Source: PALSA-270 sp963770245 (GTDB lineage: Bacteria; Acidobacteriota; Terriglobia; Terriglobales; Acidobacteriaceae). From it: a stretch of DNA of 64,000 nucleotides. Positions 28,026-36,786 of the stretch are shown here, one piece after another. The stretch covers positions 62,001 to 126,000 of the forward strand of contig CAVYOX010000001.1 of assembly GCA_963770245.1 (NCBI GenBank), given 5' to 3'. The notes beneath the pieces are model-generated. The model saw only the letters and a list, made by a program, of their open reading frames with translations. It was not told the origin of the DNA and did no database searches. Numbering within the stretch: the first letter of the stretch is position 1; the number at the start of each line of letters is the position of its first letter. The translations under genes were made by a program, and so were the position numbers.

Positions 28026-28927
28026 CGTTTGCCAACGGCGGCGTCGGCAGTCTTGATCTTCACCGCAATATCAATAAAAGCCAAGGCCGCGCGGCTGAGC
28101 GCCTTATCCTTGCGGAAGACCAAGGCTAGGTCGCGGCGGACCTGGGCATCGGCCAAGGGAATCAGAGACAGCACGCCGGCCCGGACATCCTCTTGCACAT
28201 GCGAGCGGGCGATGAACCCCACTCCCACATCGGCCGCCACGAAGCGCTTGAGCAGCTCACTCGAATCGAGTTCCATGGCGTAACGAGGCTTGATTTTCCC
28301 CTCATGGAAAAGCGCCTCAAGGCCGTCCCGGGTATGGCCGGTCTTGGGCACGACCAAGGGGAACTTGGCCACTTCGGCGACCGAGGCCGACTTCATTTTG
28401 GCCAGGGGGTGATGAGGGGGCGCAATGATGACCAGTTCGTCGCGGTGAATCAGCACCACCGTGAGCCGGGCATCGTTCACCGGCAGGGAAATGACTCCGA
28501 AGTCCACCGAGTTGTCGATGATGGAATCCATAATGCGGCCGTAGTGCGAACGCTGGATGTTCACCGCCACATCCGGATATTGTCTTTTGAACTCGGCAAA
28601 AACCTCAGGAAGAATGTGCAGGCAGGTGCCTTCGTTGGCGCCCACAATGATCTCGCCTCGCGGCACCCGCTCGGTCTCGGCAATCGCCAGCAGCACCGCC
28701 TTACGGGCCTCGAGCGTATCTTCGGCATATCTCTGAAACAGCTTGCCGGAGGCGGTAATCGAGACTTTTCCACCGGAGCGGTCCAGCAGCTTGGCGCCGA
28801 CCTCTTCCTCGAGCAGCCGGATCTGCGATGAAATCGCCGGCTGCGTCCGGAAGCGTTTCTCCGCCGCGCGGGAGAAGCTGCTGAGCCGCGCGACTTCGAG
28901 GAAGGTTTCTAGCTGGTCAAAATCCAT
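28022..28927 (-). CDS. LysR-family transcriptional regulator
   Basis: 301 residues. The N-terminal winged helix-turn-helix is textbook: LETFLEVARLSSFSRAAEKR then QPAISSQIRLLEEEVGAKLLDR. The effector domain (about 90-290) holds GEIIVGANEGTCLHILPEV and GIISLPVND-type strands (FGVISLPVNDARL). The effector is unknown. It is transcribed away from glnA, and a LysR-type dyad (T-N11-A) lies at 29092-29112 between them. Its last four bases overlap the start of the POTRA gene, so it probably shares that transcript. Confidence 0.95.
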   Translation of the reverse strand: MDFDQLETFLEVARLSSFSRAAEKRFRTQPAISSQIRLLEEEVGAKLLDRSGGKVSITASGKLFQRYAEDTLEARKAVLLAIAETERVPRGEIIVGANEGTCLHILPEVFAEFKRQYPDVAVNIQRSHYGRIMDSIIDNSVDFGVISLPVNDARLTVVLIHRDELVIIAPPHHPLAKMKSASVAEVAKFPLVVPKTGHTRDGLEALFHEGKIKPRYAMELDSSELLKRFVAADVGVGFIARSHVQEDVRAGVLSLIPLADAQVRRDLALVFRKDKALSRAALAFIDIAVKIKTADAAVGKR

Positions 28928-29311
28928 AGTCGGTGGTAGATCATTGGCCCGGGATGGCTTGCGGGGGCGTCGACTCCTGTCCGTAGGCGGAAACCGTGCG
29001 TAAGGCGAAATCAGTTGCCCGGCAAGGCGCCGTTTTCATTCTGCCCGACGCTTCTGCGCCCGCCAGGCCGCTCCGGCGAAGTATCGCGCTCGCAATAACT
29101 CTCGCTTATTGCCCCGATAAAAACAATCGATTTCCGCGCACCCACGGAAACTTCTACACTGCCATTCGGCCGCTTATCGACGCGATAGATTGTAACAGGC
29201 AAATAAGTTTCCCTGACCATCCCCACATTAGTTTTCTGGTGTTTACGACCCTGGCAGGGATGCGGTATAACGTCTTCGCCCGGGTAGAGCCCGGCAGCAA
29301 AGGAGCAATCC
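28928..29311. other. Divergent regulatory region between the LysR gene and glnA
   Basis: About 380 bases with no supported gene; the plus frame from 28996 lacks a ribosome site and conserved motif. It contains the inverted repeat at 29092-29112. An in-frame ATG of glnA at 29312 is preceded by AAAGGAGC (29299-29306). Confidence 0.6.
29092..29112. promoter_or_regulatory. Probable LysR-type operator
   Basis: GCAATAA (29092-29098), seven spacer bases, then TTATTGC (29106-29112) form a perfect 7-bp dyad. It contains the LysR consensus T-N11-A (T at 29096, A at 29108). It lies 165 bases from the LysR start and 200 from the glnA start. Confidence 0.6.
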
Positions 29312-30724
29312 ATGGCTGATCCGAAAGGTGTCCTGGAGTTCGCGAAAAAGAACGGAGTCAAGATGCTTGACCTCCGATTTACCGACTTGCCTGGCCTTTG
29401 GCAACACGTTTCTTATCCCATCGACCAGTTGACTGAATCCTCCTTCGAAGAGGGCTTCGGTATGGACGGCTCGTCCATTCGGGGCTGGGCGGCCATCAAC
29501 GAAAGCGATATGCTGTTGATCCCCGATCCCAACACGCACCTGCTTGACCCTTTCACCGAAGCGCCCACCCTGGTGATGGTCTGCGACGTGATCGATCCGG
29601 TCACCAAGCAACGTTACGATCGCGATCCGCGCTACATTGCCAAGAAAGCCGAAATGTACCTCAGCTCGACGGGTGTGGCCGATACCGCCTACTTCGGAGC
29701 GGAGGCGGAATTTTTCATCTTTGACAATATCCGTTTTGATCAGCGGGAGCAGCACGGTTTCTACTTCATTGACGCCGAGGAGGGCCGCTGGAACTCGGGT
29801 CGTGAGGCCAACAATCTGGGATATCGTCCGCGTTATAAAGAAGGTTATTTTCCCGTGCCTCCCACCGACCACTACCAGGACCTGCGCAGTGAGATGGTCA
29901 TGACCATGCAGAACTGCGGCATGGAAGTGGAGTGTCATCACCACGAAGTGGCCACCGGCGGCCAGACCGAAATTGATCTCAAGTTCGATTCCCTGGTCCG
30001 CTCCGCGGACAAGATGCTGCTCTACAAATACATCACGAAAAACGTCGCCAACCAGTACGGCAAGACGGTGACCTTCATGCCCAAGCCGATTTTCGGCGAC
30101 AACGGCAGCGGCATGCACACCCACCAGTCGCTGTGGAAGGCGGGAAAGCCGCTTTTCGCGGGCGATGGCTATGCCGGAATGTCTCAGATGGCGCTGTGGT
30201 ACATCGGCGGACTGATCAAGCACGGGCCAGCCTTAGCGGCCATCATCGCGCCCACGACAAACTCTTACAAGCGGCTAGTGCCGGGCTTCGAAGCTCCGGT
30301 GAACCTGGCTTACTCACGGCGCAACCGCTCCGCAGCCTGCCGTATTCCCATGTATTCCGCCTCGCCCAAGGCGAAGCGGGTCGAGTTCCGCCCGCCGGAC
30401 CCGAGTTGCAATCCATACATGGCGTTTGCCGCGATGATGATGGCTGGACTCGACGGCATCGAGAACAAGATCGATCCCGGCCAACCGCTCGACAAGGACA
30501 TCTACGATCTCGGTCCGGAGGAACTAGCCAAAGTTCCATCCATGCCCGGTTCGCTCGAAGATGCCCTCGACCACCTCGAAAAAGATCACGCCTTCCTGCT
30601 CAAAGGTGATGTCTTCACCGAGGAATTGCTCAGCACCTACATCGATTACAAGCGGGTGAAGGAAGTGGATGCAGTTCGCCTGCGCCCTCATCCCTATGAG
30701 TTCGCGCTGTACTACGACATTTAG
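29312..30724 (+). CDS. glnA: Glutamine synthetase, type I
   Basis: 470 residues, standard GSI length. It makes glutamine from glutamate, ammonia and ATP as a dodecamer in the cytoplasm. The family blocks are FGMDGSSIRGW (substrate/ATP region), MPKPIFGDNGSGMHTHQS, KRLVPGFEAPVNLAYS and VEFRPPDPSCNPYMAF. The adenylylation tyrosine is kept at residue 398 in DIYDLGPEE, equal to E. coli Tyr397. The partner adenylyltransferase gene glnE is at 44334. The start ATG is preceded by AAAGGAGC. It is divergent from a LysR gene with a dyad between. Confidence 0.98.
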   Translation: MADPKGVLEFAKKNGVKMLDLRFTDLPGLWQHVSYPIDQLTESSFEEGFGMDGSSIRGWAAINESDMLLIPDPNTHLLDPFTEAPTLVMVCDVIDPVTKQRYDRDPRYIAKKAEMYLSSTGVADTAYFGAEAEFFIFDNIRFDQREQHGFYFIDAEEGRWNSGREANNLGYRPRYKEGYFPVPPTDHYQDLRSEMVMTMQNCGMEVECHHHEVATGGQTEIDLKFDSLVRSADKMLLYKYITKNVANQYGKTVTFMPKPIFGDNGSGMHTHQSLWKAGKPLFAGDGYAGMSQMALWYIGGLIKHGPALAAIIAPTTNSYKRLVPGFEAPVNLAYSRRNRSAACRIPMYSASPKAKRVEFRPPDPSCNPYMAFAAMMMAGLDGIENKIDPGQPLDKDIYDLGPEELAKVPSMPGSLEDALDHLEKDHAFLLKGDVFTEELLSTYIDYKRVKEVDAVRLRPHPYEFALYYDI

Positions 30725-31557
30725 GGATAAATCGGCGTAAGCAGATGGTATTTCGTGTCTGGGAGCGGATCGGAGGCGATCAACCCGGCGATAAGTTCGC
30801 TCGAAGGGGTCTTGCTTAGGTCGTTTGCCGCGAGGTGGCTGCTAAATCAATACAGTCCGCCCGCAAGCAAGCGTGCCCGATGGTTTCGAAACTCTTGCCC
30901 GGCGTGCTTTCCGCGCCGCGCGTCGGCTGGAGGCCTGGTTCGCCGCCAGGCTTTTCTCGGGCGAAGAATCTGCTGGAACCTGAACCGGCAATCCCTCATT
31001 ATTATTTACTGTGCCTCAGCCAGGAGCGTGGCCGCGAAATCGGCCAGTTCCAGCTCAAACGCCCGTTCCTCCAAGACTGACTGCGTACTGGGGGGTAGCT
31101 CCTGCCACTGATATTTCGGCAGTCCGGCCGACAAGCTCATGTTGTATTCCCGGAGCGCGATTTGTAGGTAGTAGTTCATCGTTCGACCGCCACTACTGCG
31201 CGGGCTCGGCAAAGCCCTTTTGGTACCACAATTTACCGCACTTTGTCGATGCTTTGGGCATTGGCCGCTCTGATTTTGATGCAGCGGACAACTGCGCAGT
31301 TGCAATATCGCTTCTGCCGGGCCCGGGTCCTGGCCGGGGGCCCCTTCTGGGGTGGCTGGAGCTGGGATTCGGCCAGACGCGGCCGGTCAAGGCTGCGAGC
31401 GTCTGACGCCAAACTGCGGCAAAGCTCCGGAGCCGGTGCGAGGGCCAGGCCGGAAGCGCCTGGTTCAGACCCGAAACGCCTGCTCCTATTCCAGATTACG
31501 AAGGGGAATGTTCTTCTGAGGGTCCCCACAGTCGGCTGCGGCCGATATGATGGAGTG
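30725..31557. other. Long intergenic stretch with one possible small gene
   Basis: About 830 bases. Only the small minus frame at 31006-31179 is worth listing. I see no tRNA, terminator or repeat; several frames are open simply because of high GC. Confidence 0.4.
31006..31179 (-). CDS. Possible small protein of 57 residues
   Basis: ATG 31179 starts NYYLQIALREYNMSLSAG and the product ends with AFELELADFAATLLAEAQ. The predicted composition is acidic and helical, unlike the Arg/Pro-rich shadow frames, which hints at real coding. There is no good ribosome site (GGCGG at distance) and no family recognised. Treat as tentative. Confidence 0.35.
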   Translation of the reverse strand: MNYYLQIALREYNMSLSAGLPKYQWQELPPSTQSVLEERAFELELADFAATLLAEAQ

Positions 31558-32022
31558 ATGCCGAGAGCAACATCGTCCGAGCCGAAATCGCCAACTCATG
31601 TCGCCGTTTCGCCTCGTCTCGCGAAAGCGATCACCGAGTTGCAGAGAGTGCAGAAAGTGCTTCTCCGGGGCGAGGATTTGGATCCCCACATCCTGGCCGA
31701 TTTCCGCGAGGCCCTCAATCGAGTTCGTAACGCTGCGTGGTCGGCACAACAATATCTGGCGTCGAAAGCCACAGACCAAGACTCAACCAGTGTGCTTGCC
31801 ATCTTGGCCGGAGAACGGGTGCGTGCCGCTTACCAACTTTGCCAGACCATCCAGGAAGACTTGAAAAGCTCCGAGGTGAAGTTTCAGAAACGTCAGCTGA
31901 TCCAGCTCCATCTCGCCGCCAAAGCCCTGGCCGAGCAGCTGGGTGAGGTGGTCGGCAAGTTGGAATCTGGCCGCTCGCATTCCAGCGCCGCCACTGGAAC
32001 GCCGGGCACGCCTGCCGTTTAA
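31558..32022 (+). CDS. Helical protein of unknown function
   Basis: 154 residues from ATG 31558, with GGAG three to four bases before it. The longer in-frame start at 31243 adds only an Arg-rich stretch and is rejected. The product is almost all alpha-helix: AITELQRVQKVLLRGEDLD, NRVRNAAWSAQQYL, and a LAAKALAEQLGEVVGKLE helix near the end, with no membrane segment and no cysteines. I do not recognise the family. It is probably a cytoplasmic four-helix-type protein in its own transcription unit. Confidence 0.6.
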   Translation: MPRATSSEPKSPTHVAVSPRLAKAITELQRVQKVLLRGEDLDPHILADFREALNRVRNAAWSAQQYLASKATDQDSTSVLAILAGERVRAAYQLCQTIQEDLKSSEVKFQKRQLIQLHLAAKALAEQLGEVVGKLESGRSHSSAATGTPGTPAV

Positions 32023-32151
32023 CCGCTATCCAATCAAGCAGTAGGGCATCCTGGCGCGAGTCTATTTTTCCTCTTGCGTGGTAGAAATTTTCAATCGCCA
32101 CGCCGGCTGACGAAACCCAACAAAGTGGGCAAGCGGAATCGGGCCGTCTGC

Positions 32152-32462
32152 TCAGTTCCGTAGCGGTGTCACCAACCGATAATCACCGCAGCCACAGACA
32201 TCGACAAACTTCAAATCCATATCCTTCTCGTATCCCGGGATCGACAGGTAGTGCCATAGCTCTGTGGGCTTTCCAAAATCGTCGGTCAGGTGGGAGGGCT
32301 GAATCTTGATCCAATCGGGCGGCCCATAAACAATGTAGGTTCGCCCGCGATCTGTCTCCGCTCGCTGTTATAGGGCTGAGCCTGCGCCAGGACAGAGAGT
32401 CCGACCAAGGCAGCCGACAAAAGACCACCAGATCCTTTGATCAAGGAAACCGCCATCGGCAT
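32152..32462 (-). pseudogene. Decayed GWxTD-domain protein gene
   Basis: From ATG 32462 there is a signal peptide (GLLSAALVGLSVLAQAQ) which soon runs into the wrong frame. In the next frame, just after a TAA, the end of a GWxTD domain is readable: ETDRGRTYIVYGPPDWI, then TELWHYLSIPGYE and LKFVDVCGCGDYRLVTP, stopping at 32152. Relatives keep about 100 residues between these two parts. They are missing here, with a frameshift at the junction. Intact relatives are exported proteins of unknown role. Confidence 0.7.
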
Positions 32463-32654
32463 AAGGAACGGGCCTCCCAAAGAGCGATTTCGATAGAAGC
32501 AGTTTACCCCGTCACAGGACAATGCCGGTCGCCCATCGAAACATGGCGTCAGCAAGTTTCGGGAACGGAAACGAAGTCCGTCCAAGTCTGGGGAGGCGAC
32601 CGAAGGGCTCACGCTGCTGGCCGTGAGGGGAGGGCGCGCAGGCCTCCCGCGAGA

Positions 32655-33914
32655 TCAAAGCCAGAACAGGGGGATCAATCCTAGCGCAGCCAGAGTCGCC
32701 AGCAGGGCCAGGCTCTCGGTCCCGGTTTTCCGGTCCGCGAAGCTGAACGAGTAAATTCCTTTGACCAGATTGTTGCTGGCCGCCGCGATCACCACCGCCC
32801 CCGCCGCCGCTTGCAGCGGAGCCAGCCTGCCTGCGGCTTGCGTCATTCCCATGATGAACGGATCTACGTCGGCAACTCCCATGATGGCGGCGAGCGTGTT
32901 GACGCCGGCTTTGCCCAGGTAAGTGACGGCAAGCTGCGTCGCCACCAACATCGCCAGGAACAAGAGAGCAAACAGAAACGCCGCCATGAGCTCGAGAGGA
33001 TTCTTGGGCTCGAACTCCCGCTTAAAATCGGCAACTCTCAAATCCGGACGGCGCGACCAAAACCAGCCAGCGGCCATCGCCCCGAACCCGAGAAGGAGAA
33101 AGGCGGGGGCCAACAAAACCATCAAATGGCGATTGAAAAGCGCCAGCAGAGCGATCAAACGGAGATACATCATGCCCGACGCGATCAAGATGCCGCCCGC
33201 GAATAAATGGGGACGATCTTCACGAGCCGCTCGGCGCGACATCACGATGGTCGTGACGGTTGAGGAATAGGCTCCGCCCAGCAGGGCAGCCAGCACGACG
33301 CCGCCGTGGCCCTTGGTCAACTTCTGCAACACGTAACTGCCGTAGGAGATGGTGCTGACCGCAGCCACCACCAGCCAGGTCTTGAACGGATTGATATGAA
33401 ACCGCCCGAAATCCTGGTTCGGCAGGATGGGCAGAATCACTGCGGTCAGCAGCAGAAACTTGGCGAAGGTGAGAATTTCCTGCGGCGCGGTACGGGTGGC
33501 CAGGGTTTCAAGGCCGGCCTTTAATTCGAGCAATAACAGGCTGGCCACGATCAGGGTCGTGGCAATCCAAAAATGCTGGTAAAAGATCAGGGCGCCGACC
33601 AGATAGGTGGCCAAGCCGGACATCTCCGAGGTGACTCCTGCACCTTCGAGACGCGACAGCTTGTGCCAATACGAAAGCAACAGAAACCCACCCACGACCA
33701 GAAAGCCGAGGACCACGGGGAGCAGTTGCGTACCGGACAGAAGCGCGATCGAGTATCCAATCAGTCCGATCAGGGGAAAGGTGCGTACTCCGCCAAACGA
33801 ATAAGATCCCCCGACCGATTTGTGCTCTTCTCGATCCAGCCCGATCAGGAAGGACAAAAATAGTACCAGCAGAATCTTTACGCCTTCGAGCGGCAACCAT
33901 TGGTAGAGTTCCAT
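32655..33914 (-). CDS. MgtC/SapB plus DUF4010 membrane protein
   Basis: 419 residues with about 12 hydrophobic helices. The N-terminal third is MgtC-like: LSFLIGLDREEHKSVGG and GGVRTFPLIGLIGY. The rest is DUF4010, with TAVILPILPNQDFG, GGAYSSTVTTIVMSRRA and AAASNNLVKGIYSF. It probably transports or senses a small ion or metabolite in the inner membrane; the substrate is unknown. A degenerate second copy of this gene is at 53122. There is no partner gene. It is convergent with nothing and divergent from the DUF2911 gene at 34197. Confidence 0.9.
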   Translation of the reverse strand: MELYQWLPLEGVKILLVLFLSFLIGLDREEHKSVGGSYSFGGVRTFPLIGLIGYSIALLSGTQLLPVVLGFLVVGGFLLLSYWHKLSRLEGAGVTSEMSGLATYLVGALIFYQHFWIATTLIVASLLLLELKAGLETLATRTAPQEILTFAKFLLLTAVILPILPNQDFGRFHINPFKTWLVVAAVSTISYGSYVLQKLTKGHGGVVLAALLGGAYSSTVTTIVMSRRAAREDRPHLFAGGILIASGMMYLRLIALLALFNRHLMVLLAPAFLLLGFGAMAAGWFWSRRPDLRVADFKREFEPKNPLELMAAFLFALLFLAMLVATQLAVTYLGKAGVNTLAAIMGVADVDPFIMGMTQAAGRLAPLQAAAGAVVIAAASNNLVKGIYSFSFADRKTGTESLALLATLAALGLIPLFWL

Positions 33915-34196
33915 GAAGCTTGCGCACTAGCCTTGCGGAGTTAAACTACGGGGTCGGCCGAGGTTTGTAAAGCCGGAAGCTTGAATCCAGAAGCTCAATC
34001 GCTAGGAATCGAACCGCAGCCATCGAATCGAGAGGCTCCGAGTGGTACACTTTCTGCCCGCAACAAACGCGGGTAAGATTGGGGAACTCTGGGCGTTCGT
34101 GTAAGCTGCCAATCGCGATGTCGAGTTGTCCCGCAAGACCGACGACATCATTGGGACGACGGACCCAGATTGAATAGAGCTAGTGGAGGATCTTCC
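33915..34196. other. Divergent intergenic region
   Basis: About 280 bases between the MgtC/DUF4010 and DUF2911 genes. The minus frame over 34002-34370 has no ribosome site and is antisense to a real gene. No RNA gene or repeat is seen. Confidence 0.45.
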
Positions 34197-34703
34197 ATGC
34201 GCGTGCTCGTGATCTCGCTTGTGCTGCTGGCCTGGGGGACGCTCCCGGGCATTGCCCAACAAGAGGCTTCGCCCTCTGAACCCGCCACCGCTGCCTGTTC
34301 GTTCGACGATGGCAAGGAGATGAGCGTTCGCTATAGCAAGGCGCCGGACCGGCGCGGGGAAGAGATGCACGACGGGAAACTCTGGGAGGCCGGCGGCTCT
34401 CCCATGCTTCTATTTACCCAGACCGGGCTTACGCTTGGCCACGCCGACCTTCCCGCCGGCGCCTACAGCATGTATGTCATTCCCAAGAGAAAATCCTGGA
34501 CTCTGGTGGTCAGCAGCAACGTCAGTGGCGGTGGAAAATATGACGAGAAGCAAGACGTGGTGCGCGAATCGATGGAACTGGGCGAACTCTCCCACACCGC
34601 AGAAGCGCCTGAGGTGGCGTTCGGAAAGATCGGGCCCAAGCAGTGCAGCATGAACGTGTACTACGGAAAACAGGGCGCCTGGACAACCTTCGAGGAAAAG
34701 TGA
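34197..34703 (+). CDS. Secreted DUF2911 protein
   Basis: 168 residues from ATG 34197, six bases after GGAGGA. The signal peptide is MRVLVISLVLLAWGTLPG. The mature part has the DUF2911 arrangement: MSVRYSKAPDRRGEEM, LTLGHADLPAGAYSMYVIP and SWTLVVSSNVSGGGKYDEK, a beta-sandwich of unknown role. It comes just before the blaI operator region but on its own transcript. Confidence 0.85.
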   Translation: MRVLVISLVLLAWGTLPGIAQQEASPSEPATAACSFDDGKEMSVRYSKAPDRRGEEMHDGKLWEAGGSPMLLFTQTGLTLGHADLPAGAYSMYVIPKRKSWTLVVSSNVSGGGKYDEKQDVVRESMELGELSHTAEAPEVAFGKIGPKQCSMNVYYGKQGAWTTFEEK

Positions 34704-34817
34704 GAACCGGCCCGCCGTTCCACCCCGCCGTCCATGCGTCGAGATCAAGCCGGAAATATATGATCTAGAGGGTTTTTGCCGTCTCGTGTGCGCAGGCAAC
34801 TAGAACTGTTGCGCGTG

Positions 34818-34835
34818 CAACTAAGTATTTAGTTG
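34818..34835. promoter_or_regulatory. BlaI-type operator upstream of blaI
   Basis: CAACTAA-GTAT-TTAGTTG is a perfect 7-bp palindrome with a four-base centre. It overlaps a plausible -35 (TTGATA, 34833-34838) that is 16 bases from TGTAAA (34855-34860). A second weaker dyad GCAAC-N7-GTTGC is at 34796-34812. The same palindrome occurs at 36730 before htrA, so autoregulation by the BlaI protein is likely. Confidence 0.75.
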
Positions 34836-34888
34836 ATATCTTGGGTTAGTTTCTTGTAAAAAGGAAAAATAAGGGGAGGGAAGCGGGT

Positions 34889-35266
34889 TTGCCACGCAAT
34901 CGATCTTTAACCCTGACAGAAGCCGAGCTTCGCCTGATGAATGTGCTCTGGCAGAAGGGCCGAGGAACGGTGCACGAAGTCCTCGAGGCTCTCACCGAGA
35001 GGCCGGCGCTCGCCTACAACTCCGTATTGACGACCATCCGGGTTCTTGAAAAGAAGGGCTACGTGAAGCACGTCAAGGACGGCCGGGCGCACGTTTACGT
35101 ACCGCAGGTCAATCAGACCGATGCGACCCGCTTCGAAATACGTCACCTGTTGGGCCGTTTCTTCCGCAATTCCCATGAACTGCTAGTGCTGAATATTCTC
35201 GAAGATCAGACCATTGACGCGGACGAACTCAAGCGCCTCCGGCAGCTGCTCGAAGGGAGGCGGTGA
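34889..35266 (+). CDS. blaI: BlaI/MecI/CopY-family repressor
   Basis: 125 residues from TTG 34889, preceded by GGGGAGGGAAG. The winged helix domain covers residues 8-80: LTEAELRLMNVLWQKG, GTVHEVLEAL, AYNSVLTTIRVLEKKGYVKH. The C-terminal dimerisation helices follow (RLRQLLEGR). Family repressors bind palindromes as dimers and are inactivated by proteolysis triggered by the M56 partner. The partner blaR gene starts seven bases after the stop. The operator candidate is at 34818. The cleavage site itself cannot be seen from sequence alone. Confidence 0.95.
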   Translation: MPRNRSLTLTEAELRLMNVLWQKGRGTVHEVLEALTERPALAYNSVLTTIRVLEKKGYVKHVKDGRAHVYVPQVNQTDATRFEIRHLLGRFFRNSHELLVLNILEDQTIDADELKRLRQLLEGRR

Positions 35267-35273
35267 GGATCGC

Positions 35274-36689
35274 ATGCTCGCCATCCCCGATCTCGCTGTG
35301 ATTGCCCGCATGTCGGCGGAGCGGATTGTGTACTGCCTGGTCGAGGGCACCCTGGTTGCCGCATTTGCCGGTTGCCTAGTGCCCGTCCTCCGCGGCCGCA
35401 ATGCGGGCACGCGCTTCGCGGTTTGGTTTTCCGCCATGGTTGCCATTGCGGTGTTGCCCTTACCCGGCGTCTGGGGGTCGGGCGCCGGACCGGCCGTAAG
35501 CGGCGCACTAGCAGCGCGCTCGGCGATTACCCTGCCCAGTTCCTGGGCTGTCTATCTTTTTGTCGTATGGGCGACGGTGGCGGCTCTGGCACTGGCCCGC
35601 CTGGGAGCCGGCTTGCTCGAAGTCCGCGGGTTGCGCAAGAGCTGCGTAGAAATCGACCTTCGCCGCATGGACCCGGCGTTGCGCGAAACCCTCGGTCGTT
35701 ACCAGGCCAGCCGTCCCATCGCGCTTTGCGTCTCCGAGCGAGTGCAAGCTCCGACCGCCATCGGGCTCAGGAAGCCGGCGGTGATCATGCCGGAATGGTT
35801 ACTCGAAGAACTGACGCCGGCAGAACTGCACCAGGTTCTGGTGCACGAACTGGCGCATCTCGGTCGCTGGGACGATTGGACCAATCTGGCGCAAAAGATC
35901 GTGAAGGCGCTCCTGTTCTTCCATCCCGCGGTGTGGTGGATTGAGCAAAAGCTTTCTCTCGAGCGCGAAATGGCGTGCGATGACGCAGTGCTCGCGGAAA
36001 CCAGAAGCCCGCGAGCCTATGCCGAGTGCCTGACCCATCTGGCCGAAAGGAGCTTCCTGCGCCGCAGCGCGGCGCTGGCGCAGGCCGCCGTGGGCCGGGT
36101 TCGCGAGACTTCGTTGCGAGTGGCGAAAATCTTGGACGTAAACCGTCCGCGAGCCACAACCCTGGTGTGGAAGCCCGCGGTGTCGCTCATCGCGATATTC
36201 GCGCTCGCGTGCCTGGCATCGCTGGAGCGCGCCCCCAGGCTCGTGGCCTTTGCGCCCCGCACAGCGCCTGCGTCGGCCGGTTCGGTTCTCCAGCCGTCTA
36301 GGGCGGGTATGGCGATTCCGGCCAAGTCATTTCCCGGAGTCGCTCCCGGCGCCCATGAGAGGCGGGAGCGTGTGATTTCGCAACCCGTCGTGCGCGCCAA
36401 GGCCTCGCCGCCAACTTTCCGTCGACTGCCCTCGGAATCAGAGAACGCCTTTTTCGCGGAGCAAGAAAACCTGGGCTTCGGCTTGATGGCGGCAACGCCC
36501 TTAACGACCGAAGTGCAGGACTCCGGTGCGGGACGTTGGGCGGCGAGCGAAGCGGTACTGGTTTTGGTCGTTGGCCGCCAATCTGCCTCGCCCGGTCCGT
36601 CCACCTATCAGATTTGCGTCTGGCACATCACCGTGCTCGCGCCAGCCGGCAATTCGAGCCCGAAGGAAATTTCCGGAAAGGTCATTTAA
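35274..36689 (+). CDS. blaR: M56-family membrane metalloprotease (BlaR1-like sensor)
   Basis: 471 residues from ATG 35274. The zinc protease motif HELAH is in VLVHELAHLGRWDDW near residue 190, followed by a second region LSLEREMACDDAVLAETRSP. Several membrane helices come before it, including PLPGVWGSGAG-flanked segments and VYLFVVWATVAALALARLG. The C-terminal 130 residues are extracytoplasmic and lack the penicillin-binding transpeptidase domain of true BlaR1, so the signal is probably not a beta-lactam. It should cleave the BlaI repressor when activated. It is in one operon with blaI, seven bases downstream. Confidence 0.92.
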   Translation: MLAIPDLAVIARMSAERIVYCLVEGTLVAAFAGCLVPVLRGRNAGTRFAVWFSAMVAIAVLPLPGVWGSGAGPAVSGALAARSAITLPSSWAVYLFVVWATVAALALARLGAGLLEVRGLRKSCVEIDLRRMDPALRETLGRYQASRPIALCVSERVQAPTAIGLRKPAVIMPEWLLEELTPAELHQVLVHELAHLGRWDDWTNLAQKIVKALLFFHPAVWWIEQKLSLEREMACDDAVLAETRSPRAYAECLTHLAERSFLRRSAALAQAAVGRVRETSLRVAKILDVNRPRATTLVWKPAVSLIAIFALACLASLERAPRLVAFAPRTAPASAGSVLQPSRAGMAIPAKSFPGVAPGAHERRERVISQPVVRAKASPPTFRRLPSESENAFFAEQENLGFGLMAATPLTTEVQDSGAGRWAASEAVLVLVVGRQSASPGPSTYQICVWHITVLAPAGNSSPKEISGKVI

Positions 36690-36729
36690 GCAGGCGACGA
36701 ATAGAGAACAGACGAGCTATGTCTTTTTA

Positions 36730-36746
36730 CAACTAAGGAATTAGTT
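36730..36746. promoter_or_regulatory. BlaI-type operator upstream of htrA
   Basis: CAACTAA-GGAA-TTAGTT repeats the palindrome before blaI with the same half-sites and spacing (AACTAA-N4-TTAGTT). It ends 41 bases before the favoured htrA start, in the 97-base gap after blaR. This places htrA under the same repressor by inference. Confidence 0.7.
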
Positions 36747-36786
36747 TAATGTCTTCAAACAAACACTTGAAATGAGGATGGTGAGT

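Noticed and set aside
29099..29105. Riboswitch-like structure upstream of glnA
   Set aside because: The hairpin around 29092-29112 is a short dyad and no conserved riboswitch core is visible.
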